A stretch of DNA of 64,000 nucleotides from Hyphomicrobium_A sp965243865 (lineage in GTDB: Bacteria; Pseudomonadota; Alphaproteobacteria; Rhizobiales; Hyphomicrobiaceae): the NCBI RefSeq assembly GCF_965243865.1, contig NZ_OZ251603.1, positions 310,001-374,000 on the forward strand, written 5' to 3'. The notes beneath the pieces are model-generated. The model was not told where the DNA came from and did no database searches. It worked only from the letters and a program-made list of their open reading frames with translations. A program made the translations under genes and the position numbers. Position 1 is the stretch's first letter. Every line of letters starts with the position of its first letter. Positions 39,050 through 48,530 of the stretch are shown piece after piece.

Positions 39050-40168
39050 ATGACAAAGATCGTTCACATTATCACGGGACTTGGTTCCGGCGGCGCCGAG
39101 CGTGTCCTCTACCAACTGGTTAGGCGCAGTGCGACCAAACATGGTCGCGCCCACATCGTCATTTCGCTTTCCGGAGAAGGCTTCTATGGCGGCCCGCTGA
39201 GATCGGCAGGGGCCATTGTTCACACGCTGGGTATGCGGCCGAACCGGCCGCCGATTTTCGAGTTCTGTCGGCTTGTGTATCTCCTCCGCCGTATTCGACC
39301 CGAGGTGGTAATGACCTGGCTGTATCACGCCGATCTTGTGGGAACGTTTGCAGCCAAGCTCGCCGGCACTCGTCGCATCATCTGGAACCTGCGCTGCTCA
39401 GAATTTGTGTTCTCTGATCATCCCCCTATGACGGGACGCATCGTGGCACTGTTGGCCCGACTGTCGCGCATGCCAACGGTGGTTGCAGTCAACAGCATTG
39501 CAGGTCAACGCGACCATATTCGACTGGGTTATGACCCAAAGCAGTGGGCTTATCTCCCAAACGGTTTCGACACTACCGAATGGACGCCGGATGAGAATGG
39601 CCGAGCCAAAGTCCGCGCGGAGCTTGGATTGACTAGTTCGGATTTCGTTGTGGCTCGTGCCGGGCGGGTTGATCCCCAGAAGGATTTCCCCACCTTCATA
39701 GCAGCCATACGTATGCTTGTTCCGAGGTGGCCATCGCTCCGCTTTGCTCTGCTGGGGCAGGGCACGGAACAACTCGAACTGCCGCCAGACATCGAACGCT
39801 CCGCTTTAGTCCTGGGCTTGCGGGGGGACATGTGTGAGGTCATACGCGCTTTCGATCTAGTGGTATCATCGTCAGCCTATGGAGAAGGGCTCCCCAATAT
39901 CGTGGCCGAATCAATGGCGTCGGGGGTGCCTTGTGTTGTTACCGATGTCGGAGATAGTGCACTGCTTGTCGGCGACAGTGGGATCGTTGTGCCTCCGAAC
40001 GATCCGTACGCGCTTGCCGAAGCGATACAATCCATGATGACAATGCCGGTAGAACAATTGGAGCAGTTGGGCGCTCGCGCGCGGGAGAGGGTGGAAGCGA
40101 ACTACTCGCTTGCAACCAGTCTCGATCGTTATGATGAGATCTTCAAAAGCGCGGCCGTCGGCGACTGA
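39050..40168 (+). CDS. glycosyltransferase, GT4-like
   Basis: 372-residue GT-B glycosyltransferase. The N-terminal domain has the GLGSGGAERVLYQL acceptor-side loop; the C-terminal donor-side domain has AGRVDPQKDFPTFI and the EX7E-like SSSAYGEGLPNIVAESMASG near residue 280. It likely adds a sugar to a surface glycan. Start of the non-core surface cluster; base composition is visibly less GC-rich than the flanking core genes. Confidence 0.92.
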   Translation: MTKIVHIITGLGSGGAERVLYQLVRRSATKHGRAHIVISLSGEGFYGGPLRSAGAIVHTLGMRPNRPPIFEFCRLVYLLRRIRPEVVMTWLYHADLVGTFAAKLAGTRRIIWNLRCSEFVFSDHPPMTGRIVALLARLSRMPTVVAVNSIAGQRDHIRLGYDPKQWAYLPNGFDTTEWTPDENGRAKVRAELGLTSSDFVVARAGRVDPQKDFPTFIAAIRMLVPRWPSLRFALLGQGTEQLELPPDIERSALVLGLRGDMCEVIRAFDLVVSSSAYGEGLPNIVAESMASGVPCVVTDVGDSALLVGDSGIVVPPNDPYALAEAIQSMMTMPVEQLEQLGARARERVEANYSLATSLDRYDEIFKSAAVGD

Positions 40169-40296
40169 TCGATCGCTGGGGATACAGCACCACTGCAACT
40201 TGCGCGGCCTGCCTCGCAGATCTAGAAAAATCATTCAAATCAAGTGCTTTGCCCTCGCAATTTGTGAGCCAACTTAAGATTCAGCGGGTATCCGAC

Positions 40297-41109
40297 ATGG
40301 CCGATTTAAGACAGCGCGAGACCCATTTCGAGTTTGGCGCCAACTGGGCTGATTTCGCCCGCTGCATCGACGACACGCGGATCACAAATGCGGAGCAGTG
40401 TCTGCGCAAGCTGCTTGGTCGAGACCTGGCAGGGAAGACTTTTCTGGATATTGGTTGCGGCTCGGGGTTATCAGCCCTCGCGGCGATCCGGCTTAATGCG
40501 GCGAAGCTCCGGGCAGTAGACATTGATGAGAATTCGGTTGCTACAACCGAGGCTTTGCTACGTCTGCATGCGCCCCAATCGGATTGGACTGTAGGAAGAC
40601 GTTCAATTTTCGATATGGGGCCAGGAGGTGATGGTACCTTCGATGTCGTCTACTCGTGGGGAGTGCTGCATCACACTGGAGCGATGTGGGATGCTATAGA
40701 GAGGGCCGCAACTTTGGTCGCCCCCGAGGGGCACCTTGTAATTGCGATTTATCAGCGTACGCCGTCATGCACGTTCTGGACTTGGGAAAAGCGCTTTTAT
40801 AGCAAAGCGCCAGGTTGGCTAGCTGCGTGCATGCGAGGCGCCTACAAATCGGCGTACGTTGGAGCGCTGATCGCCACAGGTCGCAATCCAGCGCGCTATG
40901 TTGCTGAATATGGCAAGCATCGCGGTATGCGGTGGTCTAATGACGTGCACGATTGGTTGGGAGGCTATCCATATGAGTCAGCTTCTTCGAACCAGATCGA
41001 TGCCTTCCTAACCAAGCGAGGCTTCGTCTGTGAGAATAGAGTGCCGGCGAACACGCGGCTCGGCCTGCTCGGGACAGGATGCAGCGAGTATGTCTATCGG
41101 CGCGCTTAA
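40297..41109 (+). CDS. class I SAM-dependent methyltransferase
   Basis: About 270 residues. SAM motif FLDIGCGSGLSALAA is near residue 45, the acidic loop AVDIDENSV follows, and YSWGVLHHTGAMW is the post-motif. It is a clear paralogue of the protein at 44173-45021, sharing the N-terminal FEFGANW/FRFGGNW block, the SWGVLHHTGAMW block and a late RWxxDxHDWxGGxPYE-like block. Start chosen at the ATG beginning MADLRQRE; a TTG at 40249 is also in frame. Probably methylates a glycan. Confidence 0.88.
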   Translation: MADLRQRETHFEFGANWADFARCIDDTRITNAEQCLRKLLGRDLAGKTFLDIGCGSGLSALAAIRLNAAKLRAVDIDENSVATTEALLRLHAPQSDWTVGRRSIFDMGPGGDGTFDVVYSWGVLHHTGAMWDAIERAATLVAPEGHLVIAIYQRTPSCTFWTWEKRFYSKAPGWLAACMRGAYKSAYVGALIATGRNPARYVAEYGKHRGMRWSNDVHDWLGGYPYESASSNQIDAFLTKRGFVCENRVPANTRLGLLGTGCSEYVYRRA

Positions 41110-41124
41110 CATCACACTTCTTCG

Positions 41125-42444
41125 TCAGCGAGGGACGCTCACGGTCGTTCCAATTCCCGAATAGGTCAAGCCCGCCGCGTGAGCCAGCTCTGGCGAATAG
41201 ACGTTGCGCAGATCGACGAGCACATCGCCGCGCATCTTCGCCTTGGCGGCGGTGAGGTCGAGGCCGCGGAACTCGTTCCACTCGGTTACGGTGACGAGCA
41301 CATCGGCGCCGACAGCCGCCTCAAGCGCGTTATCGCACCAGACGACGCCGGGGAGCAGCGGATCAGCCTGCTTGCGGCCCTGCGGATCGACGACGCGCAC
41401 GGTGGCGCCGCGCTCCTGCAGCATCGGCACGATCACGAGGCTCGGCGCATCGCGCATGTCGTCGGTGTTGGGCTTGAAGGTCACGCCGAGGATGGCGATG
41501 GTCTTGCCGCGCACGGAGCCGCCAGCCGCGGCCTCAATGCGATGCGCCATGGAAATCTTGCGCTCGTCGTTGACGCGCTGCACCTGCTCGATGATCGACA
41601 CGGGCGACTTGTGCTCGCGCGCGGTGCGAATGAGCGCCGAGACGTCCTTGGGGAAGCAGGATCCGCCATAGCCAGGGCCGGGATGCAGAAACTTGTCGCC
41701 GATGCGGCGGTCCTTGCCGATGGCCGAGGCGACCTCCTGCACGTTGGCACCAACCTGCTCGCACAGATCGGCCACCTCGTTGATGAAGCTGATCTTGAGC
41801 GCGAGGAACGCGTTGGCGGCGTACTTCGCCAGCTCGGCGGACTCGCGGCCGACGAACACGACGGGCGCGCTGCGCAGAGCGAGCGGCTTATAGAGGCGTG
41901 CCATGATCTCTTCGGCGCGGTCATCGTCGGTGCCGACGAGAACACGATCGGGATGCATGAAGTCGCCGATGGCGGAGCCTTCACGCAGGAACTCAGGATT
42001 GGAGCAGATGGCAAACTCGGCGTCGGGGCGCGCTGAGCGCAGGCGACTCTCGATCTCGCGGCTGGTGCCGACGGGCACGGTGGACTTGGTGACGATGACG
42101 GTGAATCCGTTGAGGTGCGGGGCGATCTCATCGACCGCGGCATAGACATAAGAGAGGTCGGCGTAGCCATCGCCGCGGCGCATCGGCGTGCCGACCGCGA
42201 GCAGGATGACGTCGGCGTCCTTGGCTGCGGCGCCGATGTTGTCGGAGAACACAAGGCGGCCGGCCTGCATGTTCCGCTGCATCAGATCGTCGAGGCCGGG
42301 CTCATAGATGGGCGATTTGCCGGCATTGAGTTCGGCGAGGCGCTGCGGGTCCTTGTCGACGCAAGTGACCGTCCAACCGAACTCCGAAAAACAGGCTGCG
42401 GAAACGAGACCGACGTAACCGGCGCCAACCATGCAGATGTTCAA
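41125..42444 (-). CDS. ugd: UDP-glucose 6-dehydrogenase
   Basis: NAD-dependent enzyme making UDP-glucuronate. About 439 residues: N-terminal Rossmann motif GAGYVGLVSAACFSEFG, central KYAANAFLALKISFINE, catalytic Cys in GYGGSCFPKDVSAL, and C-terminal VTFKPNTDDMRDAPS. I chose the TTG at 42444 (reads MNICMVGAGYVG), which aligns with family starts and has GGGGAG 7 nt upstream; ATGs at 42459 and 42471 lack this. It is GC-rich like core genes and opposite in strand to the surrounding cluster. Confidence 0.95.
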   Translation of the reverse strand: MNICMVGAGYVGLVSAACFSEFGWTVTCVDKDPQRLAELNAGKSPIYEPGLDDLMQRNMQAGRLVFSDNIGAAAKDADVILLAVGTPMRRGDGYADLSYVYAAVDEIAPHLNGFTVIVTKSTVPVGTSREIESRLRSARPDAEFAICSNPEFLREGSAIGDFMHPDRVLVGTDDDRAEEIMARLYKPLALRSAPVVFVGRESAELAKYAANAFLALKISFINEVADLCEQVGANVQEVASAIGKDRRIGDKFLHPGPGYGGSCFPKDVSALIRTAREHKSPVSIIEQVQRVNDERKISMAHRIEAAAGGSVRGKTIAILGVTFKPNTDDMRDAPSLVIVPMLQERGATVRVVDPQGRKQADPLLPGVVWCDNALEAAVGADVLVTVTEWNEFRGLDLTAAKAKMRGDVLVDLRNVYSPELAHAAGLTYSGIGTTVSVPR

Positions 42445-42739
42445 CGAAACTCTCCCCATCGTCCTAGGCATGCTTGGTAGCCCACTTGCGACCTCTCAGT
42501 AGACAAGGTGCAGCGCACCGGCAACACTCCCCGCCGCATGCGGGTCCGTCTTTCAACACAAACGAACCTAGAGGTTGCTCGGATATAGATCGGCTGTTGC
42601 TCGCAGGCCCCGCTTGCCAGAATCCGGTAGCTCTTAAGGCCAGTCCCCGAAGAATAGCTGGAATGCGCTTGTCGGCCATCGAATGGCGATGATACTGCGC
42701 TGGGGCGAATGGAGCTTGTAAAGCCAAAGGGGCGAGTTC

Positions 42740-44176
42740 GTGATTAACCTGCCAAGGACGCTTTTGCAGGAACTGGCACGCCAGCCGTTCGTTCGGCGCG
42801 TGGGGCGAACGCTATTGCCACAGCCGCTGCGACGTAGGTCAGAGGCTTATGTCTTGAAGACACTGGCAATCGGACCGCCTACGCCCTCACATTTCGCGCC
42901 ATTTATTTCTGCGGCACCCAAACCCACTAAATGTTTTCCAGGCCGCGTGGTTCTGGTGTGCGGGTCGCTGCAGCCCGGGGGAGCAGAGAGACAAGTCGCC
43001 AACACGTTGCTGGGACTATCAAACACTCCCGGCATTGAGTCTTTGACCCTCCTATGCGAGTCGCTTCATCCCCGTCGTGAGCAGAGATACGATTTCTATC
43101 TGCCTCTCGCCCGCCAGTCCCGGGCAGTTGTTCGGGAAATCCGGAGGGGAAGAAGTCATAAAGCGACATCCTTGCCAGAGGAGGTCCAAGCTGCGCTCAA
43201 CCAGCTTCATCCACTGCTGGCGGTCGATGTGCTGCGTCTCTATTGGGAGTTTCGCACCCTGCGCCCGGAGATCGTCCACGCGTGGCTCGACTGGTGCAAT
43301 GTTCGGGCTGGGCTGGCAGCCGCGCTCGCGGGAGTCCCGAGAATTATCGTTTCCGGACGTAATCTCAGTCCGAGGCATTTCACGTTAGACGCAGACTATT
43401 TTCATCCCGCGTATACCGCACTCGCCGCGATGAGCGAGCGCCGATTAGCTTTAATCAACAACAGCCAAGCCGGTGCCGACGACTATGCAGCTTGGTTGGG
43501 GCTCCCCAATCATAGAATCAAGGTGGTGCGCAACGGTGTGCAGTTCTCGGAAGGGAGCCGCCCTTCTAGGCAAAAGGCCTTGTCCATCAGAGCCCTGCTG
43601 AAGATCGCGCCCAGCGTGCCCCTTATTGGCGGCATGTTCCGTTTCGAAGAAGAGAAGCAGCCAGCGCTGTGGCTTAGGACGGCAAAGCACGTCGCTACTG
43701 CAATTCCTGAGGCTCAGTTTGTGCTTTATGGGCAGGGGGGATTGCGGGGAGAGATGGAAAAAATCGTCCGAGATCTTGACATGGGGTCACGTGTCCATTT
43801 CGGCGGTGTAGTTTCCCCTTCAACTGATGCTCTAGCACCATGCGACCTATTGCTTCTGACTTCGCGCGGAGAGGGCACACCAAATGTGCTTCTTGAGGCG
43901 CAGTGGCTCGGAATCCCCGTCGTTACTACAAATGCCGGGGGCGCAGGCGAAGCAGTCGTCGACGGTGTTACGGGTAAGGTTGTCCGATCTAACGACGAGG
44001 CCAGTATATCGGCGGCTGTCGTCGAGGTCCTTGCCGACGAGACCTTTCGACGTCGGGCAGGCACTGAAGGACCCGCCTTTGTCTCATCGACTTACGGCAT
44101 GGATCGAATGATCCGGGACACGCTTGACCTCTACGATTTGGGCAAACCCAGCTGTTCCGACGGTGAGCTTTCATGA
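42740..44176 (+). CDS. glycosyltransferase, GT4-like
   Basis: 478-residue GT-B enzyme with an N-terminal extension of about 65 residues before the first Rossmann domain (VVLVCGSLQPGGAERQVANTL). The donor domain has GGMFRFEEEKQP, VLYGQGGLRGEMEK and the EGTPNVLLEAQWLGIPVV motif. GTG start with AAGGGGCG upstream. The stop overlaps the next gene's ATG, so it is coupled to the methyltransferase. Confidence 0.92.
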   Translation: MINLPRTLLQELARQPFVRRVGRTLLPQPLRRRSEAYVLKTLAIGPPTPSHFAPFISAAPKPTKCFPGRVVLVCGSLQPGGAERQVANTLLGLSNTPGIESLTLLCESLHPRREQRYDFYLPLARQSRAVVREIRRGRSHKATSLPEEVQAALNQLHPLLAVDVLRLYWEFRTLRPEIVHAWLDWCNVRAGLAAALAGVPRIIVSGRNLSPRHFTLDADYFHPAYTALAAMSERRLALINNSQAGADDYAAWLGLPNHRIKVVRNGVQFSEGSRPSRQKALSIRALLKIAPSVPLIGGMFRFEEEKQPALWLRTAKHVATAIPEAQFVLYGQGGLRGEMEKIVRDLDMGSRVHFGGVVSPSTDALAPCDLLLLTSRGEGTPNVLLEAQWLGIPVVTTNAGGAGEAVVDGVTGKVVRSNDEASISAAVVEVLADETFRRRAGTEGPAFVSSTYGMDRMIRDTLDLYDLGKPSCSDGELS

Positions 44177-45021
44177 ACAGAGATTTGAAAGAGAGCCACA
44201 GTTCAGAGGTCCGTTCTGGAAAGCGATTCCGGTTTGGAGGCAACTGGAAGCGATTTCTACGGGTGCTCAACGATGAGCGTATCCTGGAAGCCGAGAGTTC
44301 TCTCAAAGAGTACCTTGGCGTAGATGATTTAAAAGGGCGAACGTTCATCGACATAGGAAGCGGTAGCGGCCTGTTTAGCTTAGTCGCTCGCCGACTTGGA
44401 GCGCGCGTATTGTCATTCGATTTTGACACGCAGTCGGTGGAGTGCACTGCGGAACTAAAGCGCCGATACTACCCCGATGACGCGGATTGGAGAGTCATCC
44501 AGGGGTCAGTGCTCGATGCGGAGTTTCTACGATCGCTGGGAACGTTTGATATCGTGTATTCCTGGGGTGTGCTGCATCACACGGGGGCTATGTGGCAGGC
44601 ACTCGAAAACGTTAAAATTCCCACCAAACCGGACGGCAAGCTCTTCATTGCGATCTACAACGATTGTGGAGAGATCAGCAAATATTGGATGCGCAAGAAG
44701 GTTAGGTACAACCGATTGCCGCATGCACTAAAGACCCCGTACGCCGTCGCGGTGTGGGCGCCTATTGAGTTTCGATATTTCGCGCACAACCTCTTGAAAG
44801 GCAATCCGGGCGGATATTTCCGGCTTTGGTCCCAATACAAGAAAAGCCGCGGCATGAGTCGCTGGCATGACATGGTCGACTGGATAGGCGGTCTTCCTTA
44901 CGAATGCGCCACGTCCGACCAGCTCGTGAATTTCTACGAGGCGGACGGCTTTAAGCTCGACAAGCTGGTGGCCAATAACGGCTACGGCTGCCATCAGATC
45001 GTGTTCACGCGCGAGGGGTGA
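44173..45021 (+). CDS. class I SAM-dependent methyltransferase, paralogue
   Basis: 282 residues; SAM motif FIDIGSGSGLFSLVA near residue 58 and YSWGVLHHTGAMW near residue 130, both shared with the protein at 40297-41109. ATG overlaps the preceding stop by 4 bp and its own stop is 2 bp before asnB, so glycosyltransferase, methyltransferase and amidotransferase form one tight operon. Confidence 0.88.
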   Translation: MNRDLKESHSSEVRSGKRFRFGGNWKRFLRVLNDERILEAESSLKEYLGVDDLKGRTFIDIGSGSGLFSLVARRLGARVLSFDFDTQSVECTAELKRRYYPDDADWRVIQGSVLDAEFLRSLGTFDIVYSWGVLHHTGAMWQALENVKIPTKPDGKLFIAIYNDCGEISKYWMRKKVRYNRLPHALKTPYAVAVWAPIEFRYFAHNLLKGNPGGYFRLWSQYKKSRGMSRWHDMVDWIGGLPYECATSDQLVNFYEADGFKLDKLVANNGYGCHQIVFTREG

Positions 45022-45023
45022 AA

Positions 45024-46958
45024 ATGTGCGGGTTTTCAGGCTTTCTTCTGCGGCATGTGATGGAACGCGAAGCCGCTCAGCGGCGCGTAAGGGAAATGAC
45101 TGCAACGCTGCGTCACCGTGGCCCTGACGATGAAGGTGCGTGGTCGGATGGGCGCGCCGCGTTGGGCTTCGCCCGGCTCTCGATAATTGACTTGTCGAGC
45201 GCGGGGCACCAGCCGATGGAGACCAGCGACGGGCAAACTGTGCTCACGTTCAATGGCGAGATATATAATTTTCGAGAGATCCGTGCCGATCTTGAGGCCC
45301 GGGGCTGCGTGTTTCGCAGTCATACGGACTCAGAGGTGATTTTGCACGGCTACCGCGTATGGGGCGATGAGGTACTCAATCACCTGAGAGGTATGTTCGC
45401 AATCGCGATTTGGGATCGCTCGAAGAGGCGGCTGCTTTTGGCTCGCGACCGCGTGGGTAAAAAACCGCTCAACTATGCGATTACAGATGATGGCCTAATT
45501 TTTGGCTCAGAAATCAAAGCCATTCTCGCATGGCCTGGATTTGCCACTGAACCAGACTACTTAGCCCTGCACAAGTTTCTCACCTATCAGTATATCCCCG
45601 CGCCCGATACGGCGTTTAGGGGCATCCGGAAGCTGCCTGCGGGTTCTAAATTGGTAGTGGAGGTTGGTAGCGATGGCCAACTGTCGCCCCCGAGCATAGA
45701 ACGCTACTGGCAGCTGCCCGGTCCCCGCCCGCGATACGGCTCAGTTAACACGCAAGAACTGATCGAAGAGTTGACCAACCGCTTGGCGGAGGCGGTCCGG
45801 CTGCGTCTTACTTCGGATGTGCCGCTCGGAGCCTTCTTGTCGGGGGGGGTCGATTCGTCTGCCATTGTTGCCATGATGGCCCATCATGGAACGGGCCGCG
45901 TGAAGACGTTCTCCATAGGGTTCGAAAACGAGGATTACGACGAAACTCGCTTCGCACGAATGGTGGCGGAGCGATACGGGACTGACCATCACGAATTTGT
46001 TGTGCGCCCTGACGCAGTGGCAATCCTGCCGAAGCTAATTCATCACTATAACGAGCCCTTCGCGGATCCGTCTGCAGTACCAACCTTTTATCTCGCTGAA
46101 TTGGCACGGCAGCACGTGACGGTCGCGCTCAACGGTGACGGCGGCGACGAATGTTTCATGGGCTACGGCCGGTACACCGCGATGCAGGCTGTATCGAAAA
46201 TAGACCACGTACCGAAGTGGTTCCGCTACTTGGGAGCCGGTGCAATTGACGCTCTACCGCTGCGTGGGCGAGTGGGAAATCGAGCGAGGAAGGTCGCTTC
46301 CCTGTTGCGAGCAGATGCCGAAGCCAGGCAGCATCGCTACTCTTTCACCATCTCGGCCTTTGCGGATGCGGACAAGGCAGCAGGCTATGGCGAGGCAATG
46401 CGCGCCCAATTGGCCGAGTCCGCGTTAGACCTCCTGGAACCATACCTCGACGAAGGCGAGACACTGGTGTCGGGAGCGAATTGGGCCGACATTCACGTTT
46501 ATCTGCCGGACGATCTCATGGTCAAGGTGGACATTGCCACCATGGCGCACTCCCTAGAGAGTCGGTCTCCACTGCTAGATCACGTTTTTCTAGAGTGGGC
46601 TTTGACATTGCCTGAAAACGTCACAATGGCGGGCGGAACAACGAAGGCGATATTCAAGAAGGCCATGGAGCCTTACTTGCCTAATGACGTCCTCTACCGG
46701 CCCAAGATGGGTTTCGGTTGTCCAGTTGATCATTGGCTGCGCGGTGAACTACGGGAGATGGCCTACGATCTCCTGCTTTCTTCGCGCGCTTCAAGCCGAG
46801 GTATCGTCAATAGAAGTGCAGTCCAATCGATGCTCGACGAGCATTGTTCCGGCCGATACCCGCACCATACTCGGCTTTGGCCACTCTTGATTATGGAGAT
46901 GTGGTTCCGAATCTGGATCGAGGGTGAGAATGATGTGGTTCGCACTCAAGCAGCGTAG
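45024..46958 (+). CDS. asnB: asparagine synthase (glutamine-hydrolysing) type amidotransferase
   Basis: 644 residues. Processing of the Met exposes catalytic Cys2 (MCGFSG) of the Ntn glutaminase domain, about 1-200, with RHRGPDDEG and NGEIYN; the synthetase domain follows with PP-loop FLSGGVDSSAI near residue 265 and DGGDECFMGYGRY. I chose the ATG at 45024, not the GTG at 45018, because Cys must be residue 2; GAGGGG precedes it. In glycan clusters, enzymes of this family often amidate uronic acids, so this may modify a surface sugar rather than make asparagine. Confidence 0.93.
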   Translation: MCGFSGFLLRHVMEREAAQRRVREMTATLRHRGPDDEGAWSDGRAALGFARLSIIDLSSAGHQPMETSDGQTVLTFNGEIYNFREIRADLEARGCVFRSHTDSEVILHGYRVWGDEVLNHLRGMFAIAIWDRSKRRLLLARDRVGKKPLNYAITDDGLIFGSEIKAILAWPGFATEPDYLALHKFLTYQYIPAPDTAFRGIRKLPAGSKLVVEVGSDGQLSPPSIERYWQLPGPRPRYGSVNTQELIEELTNRLAEAVRLRLTSDVPLGAFLSGGVDSSAIVAMMAHHGTGRVKTFSIGFENEDYDETRFARMVAERYGTDHHEFVVRPDAVAILPKLIHHYNEPFADPSAVPTFYLAELARQHVTVALNGDGGDECFMGYGRYTAMQAVSKIDHVPKWFRYLGAGAIDALPLRGRVGNRARKVASLLRADAEARQHRYSFTISAFADADKAAGYGEAMRAQLAESALDLLEPYLDEGETLVSGANWADIHVYLPDDLMVKVDIATMAHSLESRSPLLDHVFLEWALTLPENVTMAGGTTKAIFKKAMEPYLPNDVLYRPKMGFGCPVDHWLRGELREMAYDLLLSSRASSRGIVNRSAVQSMLDEHCSGRYPHHTRLWPLLIMEMWFRIWIEGENDVVRTQAA

Positions 46959-47084
46959 CTTGTAATTCGAAGGTGTGAAGGTTGATGATGACGATCCTCT
47001 CGCTCATCCTTGATCGCGCTTAACAGTCATTCGGTGTCGCGCACATCATGCTGTTGATGAGGCCTAAAGTTGTTGATAACGTTT

Positions 47085-47121
47085 CGCGGAGGCTAGGCTA
47101 CGTGGTAGCCTAGCCTCCGCG
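47085..47121. repeat. perfect 17-bp-stem palindrome
   Basis: CGCGGAGGCTAGGCTAC, a 3-nt GTG spacer, then the exact complement. No T-tract follows. It lies 126 bp after asnB and 88 bp before the AlpA-like gene, at the edge of the accessory region. It could end the asnB operon transcript or be a recombination site. Confidence 0.75.
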
Positions 47122-47209
47122 ACGTGAGGGCGCTTCTCGCCTCCTTATGCGTTTGCATGCGACCATCCCGAACGCTCAAGGTTGTTCCCGGCAGCAAGGG
47201 AGCAATCAC

Positions 47210-47398
47210 ATGAGAATTCTTTCGAGGAAGCAGGTTATCGAACTGACCAACCTGTCGCGGTCAACTATTGACCGTGGCGTGGCGGCAGGCACCTTTCCCC
47301 CGCCCATCCCACTGTCGCCCCGACGCGTTGGCTGGCTCGAAAGCGATCTCCACCAATGGCTTGCCGGGCGGCGGGAGTGGTCGCGAGCGGCCGCATAG
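47210..47398 (+). CDS. AlpA-like MerR-type HTH regulator
   Basis: 62-residue protein of the AlpA/excisionase-like DNA-binding group (MRILSRKQVIELTNLSRSTI, then RVGWLESDLHQWLAGRR). Such proteins regulate integrase or excision functions of phages and islands. I use the ATG at 47210 because AAGGGAG precedes it; the frame is open from 47147. It marks the left side of the mobile-looking region. Confidence 0.85.
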   Translation: MRILSRKQVIELTNLSRSTIDRGVAAGTFPPPIPLSPRRVGWLESDLHQWLAGRREWSRAAA

Positions 47399-47399
47399 C

Positions 47400-47669
47400 G
47401 TGAGGGAAAGAGCGTGGCAGACGGTTCAGGTAGCTTCTGTTTCCGAGCCTGAACCGCTTAGGCTCAATCTTGCGTACAGCTCAATGCACGGCAAGTGGAT
47501 GGCGATGGTGCGCGATCCGTCCGAAATTGCGCGCGGGAAGGGCTCGGTGCAAGGTCGCGATCAGCTGCGGACCAGGGTGTGGACTTCGCGCACCGTACCG
47601 TTCGGGTCGCGATGGAAACCTAAATGTTTGGCGCGCTCAAAAAGCCGATCCAGGCCGCGCCGCCCATAA
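47400..47669 (+). pseudogene. possible gene cut by the FkbM duplication
   Basis: A frame begins with a GTG right after alpA (VRERAWQTVQVASV) and reads plausibly to about 47555, then runs into the antisense of the duplicated FkbM segment. This would be a truncated partner of alpA. No family is recognised, and the coding status is weak. Confidence 0.2.
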
Positions 47670-48167
47670 ACATCCTTATGGACCTCGAGCACGATAGCGC
47701 GCACGTGCGGCAGTGCATCAGCCTCGAGCAGATCGAGTTCCGCACCTTCGATATCCATGACCAGGACGTCGGGTCGCGCGGTGGCCAACAGGTTTGTGAA
47801 GTTGAGGACCGGAACCTCGACGGCGCGCTCGTAAACGACCGCTGGCTCCATAGAACTGGCCCAGAAGTCCTTTCGACAATAGAATGTGATGCTCTCCGGA
47901 TGGTCAGCGACTTGGGCCACGCCGTTGACGACCGTCGCATTGCTGATGCCATTCAATCGATGGACCCCCTCGATGTAGGGCACAAGATCGGGATTGGCCT
48001 CGACGCACGTGATCTGGCCCGCGTCGGTATTGAGCCGGATGTAGCTGGACACGAAGCCAAGCCCTGCGCCGAGTTCCAGGACGGATTCTCCCGGTACGGA
48101 TATTGTCTACCCTTGCCTCCTTGCGCCAGCGATTGAGGTGAAGTTGGGCAGTCCGCTTCAATATCAT
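47561..48167 (-). pseudogene. FkbM-family methyltransferase, broken inverted copy
   Basis: Second copy of the gene at 37343-38050. The C-terminal 163 residues are readable and I count about six differences from the intact copy. At the 5' side the DNA equivalent to about 37414-37515 is missing, replaced by one base, so the reading frame shifts after VDNIR and the start of the SAM domain is lost. Homology extends into the upstream palindrome and stops just after the stop codon. The two copies face each other across about 10 kb. Confidence 0.85.
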
Positions 48168-48182
48168 CGAAGGCTCGCGCAA

Positions 48183-48203
48183 TTACTGGAAGATATTCAG
48201 TAA
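48183..48203. promoter_or_regulatory. palindrome upstream of the broken FkbM copy
   Basis: TTACTG and CAGTAA arms with a 9-nt spacer, at the position equivalent to the palindrome at 37305-37326. Conservation of the arms, while the spacer differs, favours a protein-binding site. Confidence 0.35.
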
Positions 48204-48530
48204 CTGACCTGTGTTCGGGCGTAAACCCTGCCGGTTGCGATGCGTTCTGCGGTTCCCTCACCGCGCGATCCTCGCCCGCAGAGCAAGCACACTCGCCGTC
48301 GCCTTGCTGGCATGCGAAGAGGAATGTAGCCCTCGGTTCGAGCGCATGGTGGTCCAACTTCCCCCGGGGGAAGCGCCGACCGTCACGCAAATGATCAGAC
48401 CAGGACGGCCCGGCCCGCGGGTTACTACACTAGGGGAGGATGTCTAGGACGACCACACGGGACAAACCGGGAAACGGGCTTTTTGCAGAGCGTCCTGGTC
48501 GATAGGGCTGCGCCTAGCTGGCGACCAGGT
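48204..48530. other. non-coding gap
   Basis: No gene I can support. Short frames on both strands lack ribosome-binding sites and protein-like composition. Confidence 0.5.

Noticed and set aside
41179..42036. 285-codon plus-strand frame opposite ugd
   Set aside because: Antisense of ugd, whose motifs are complete.
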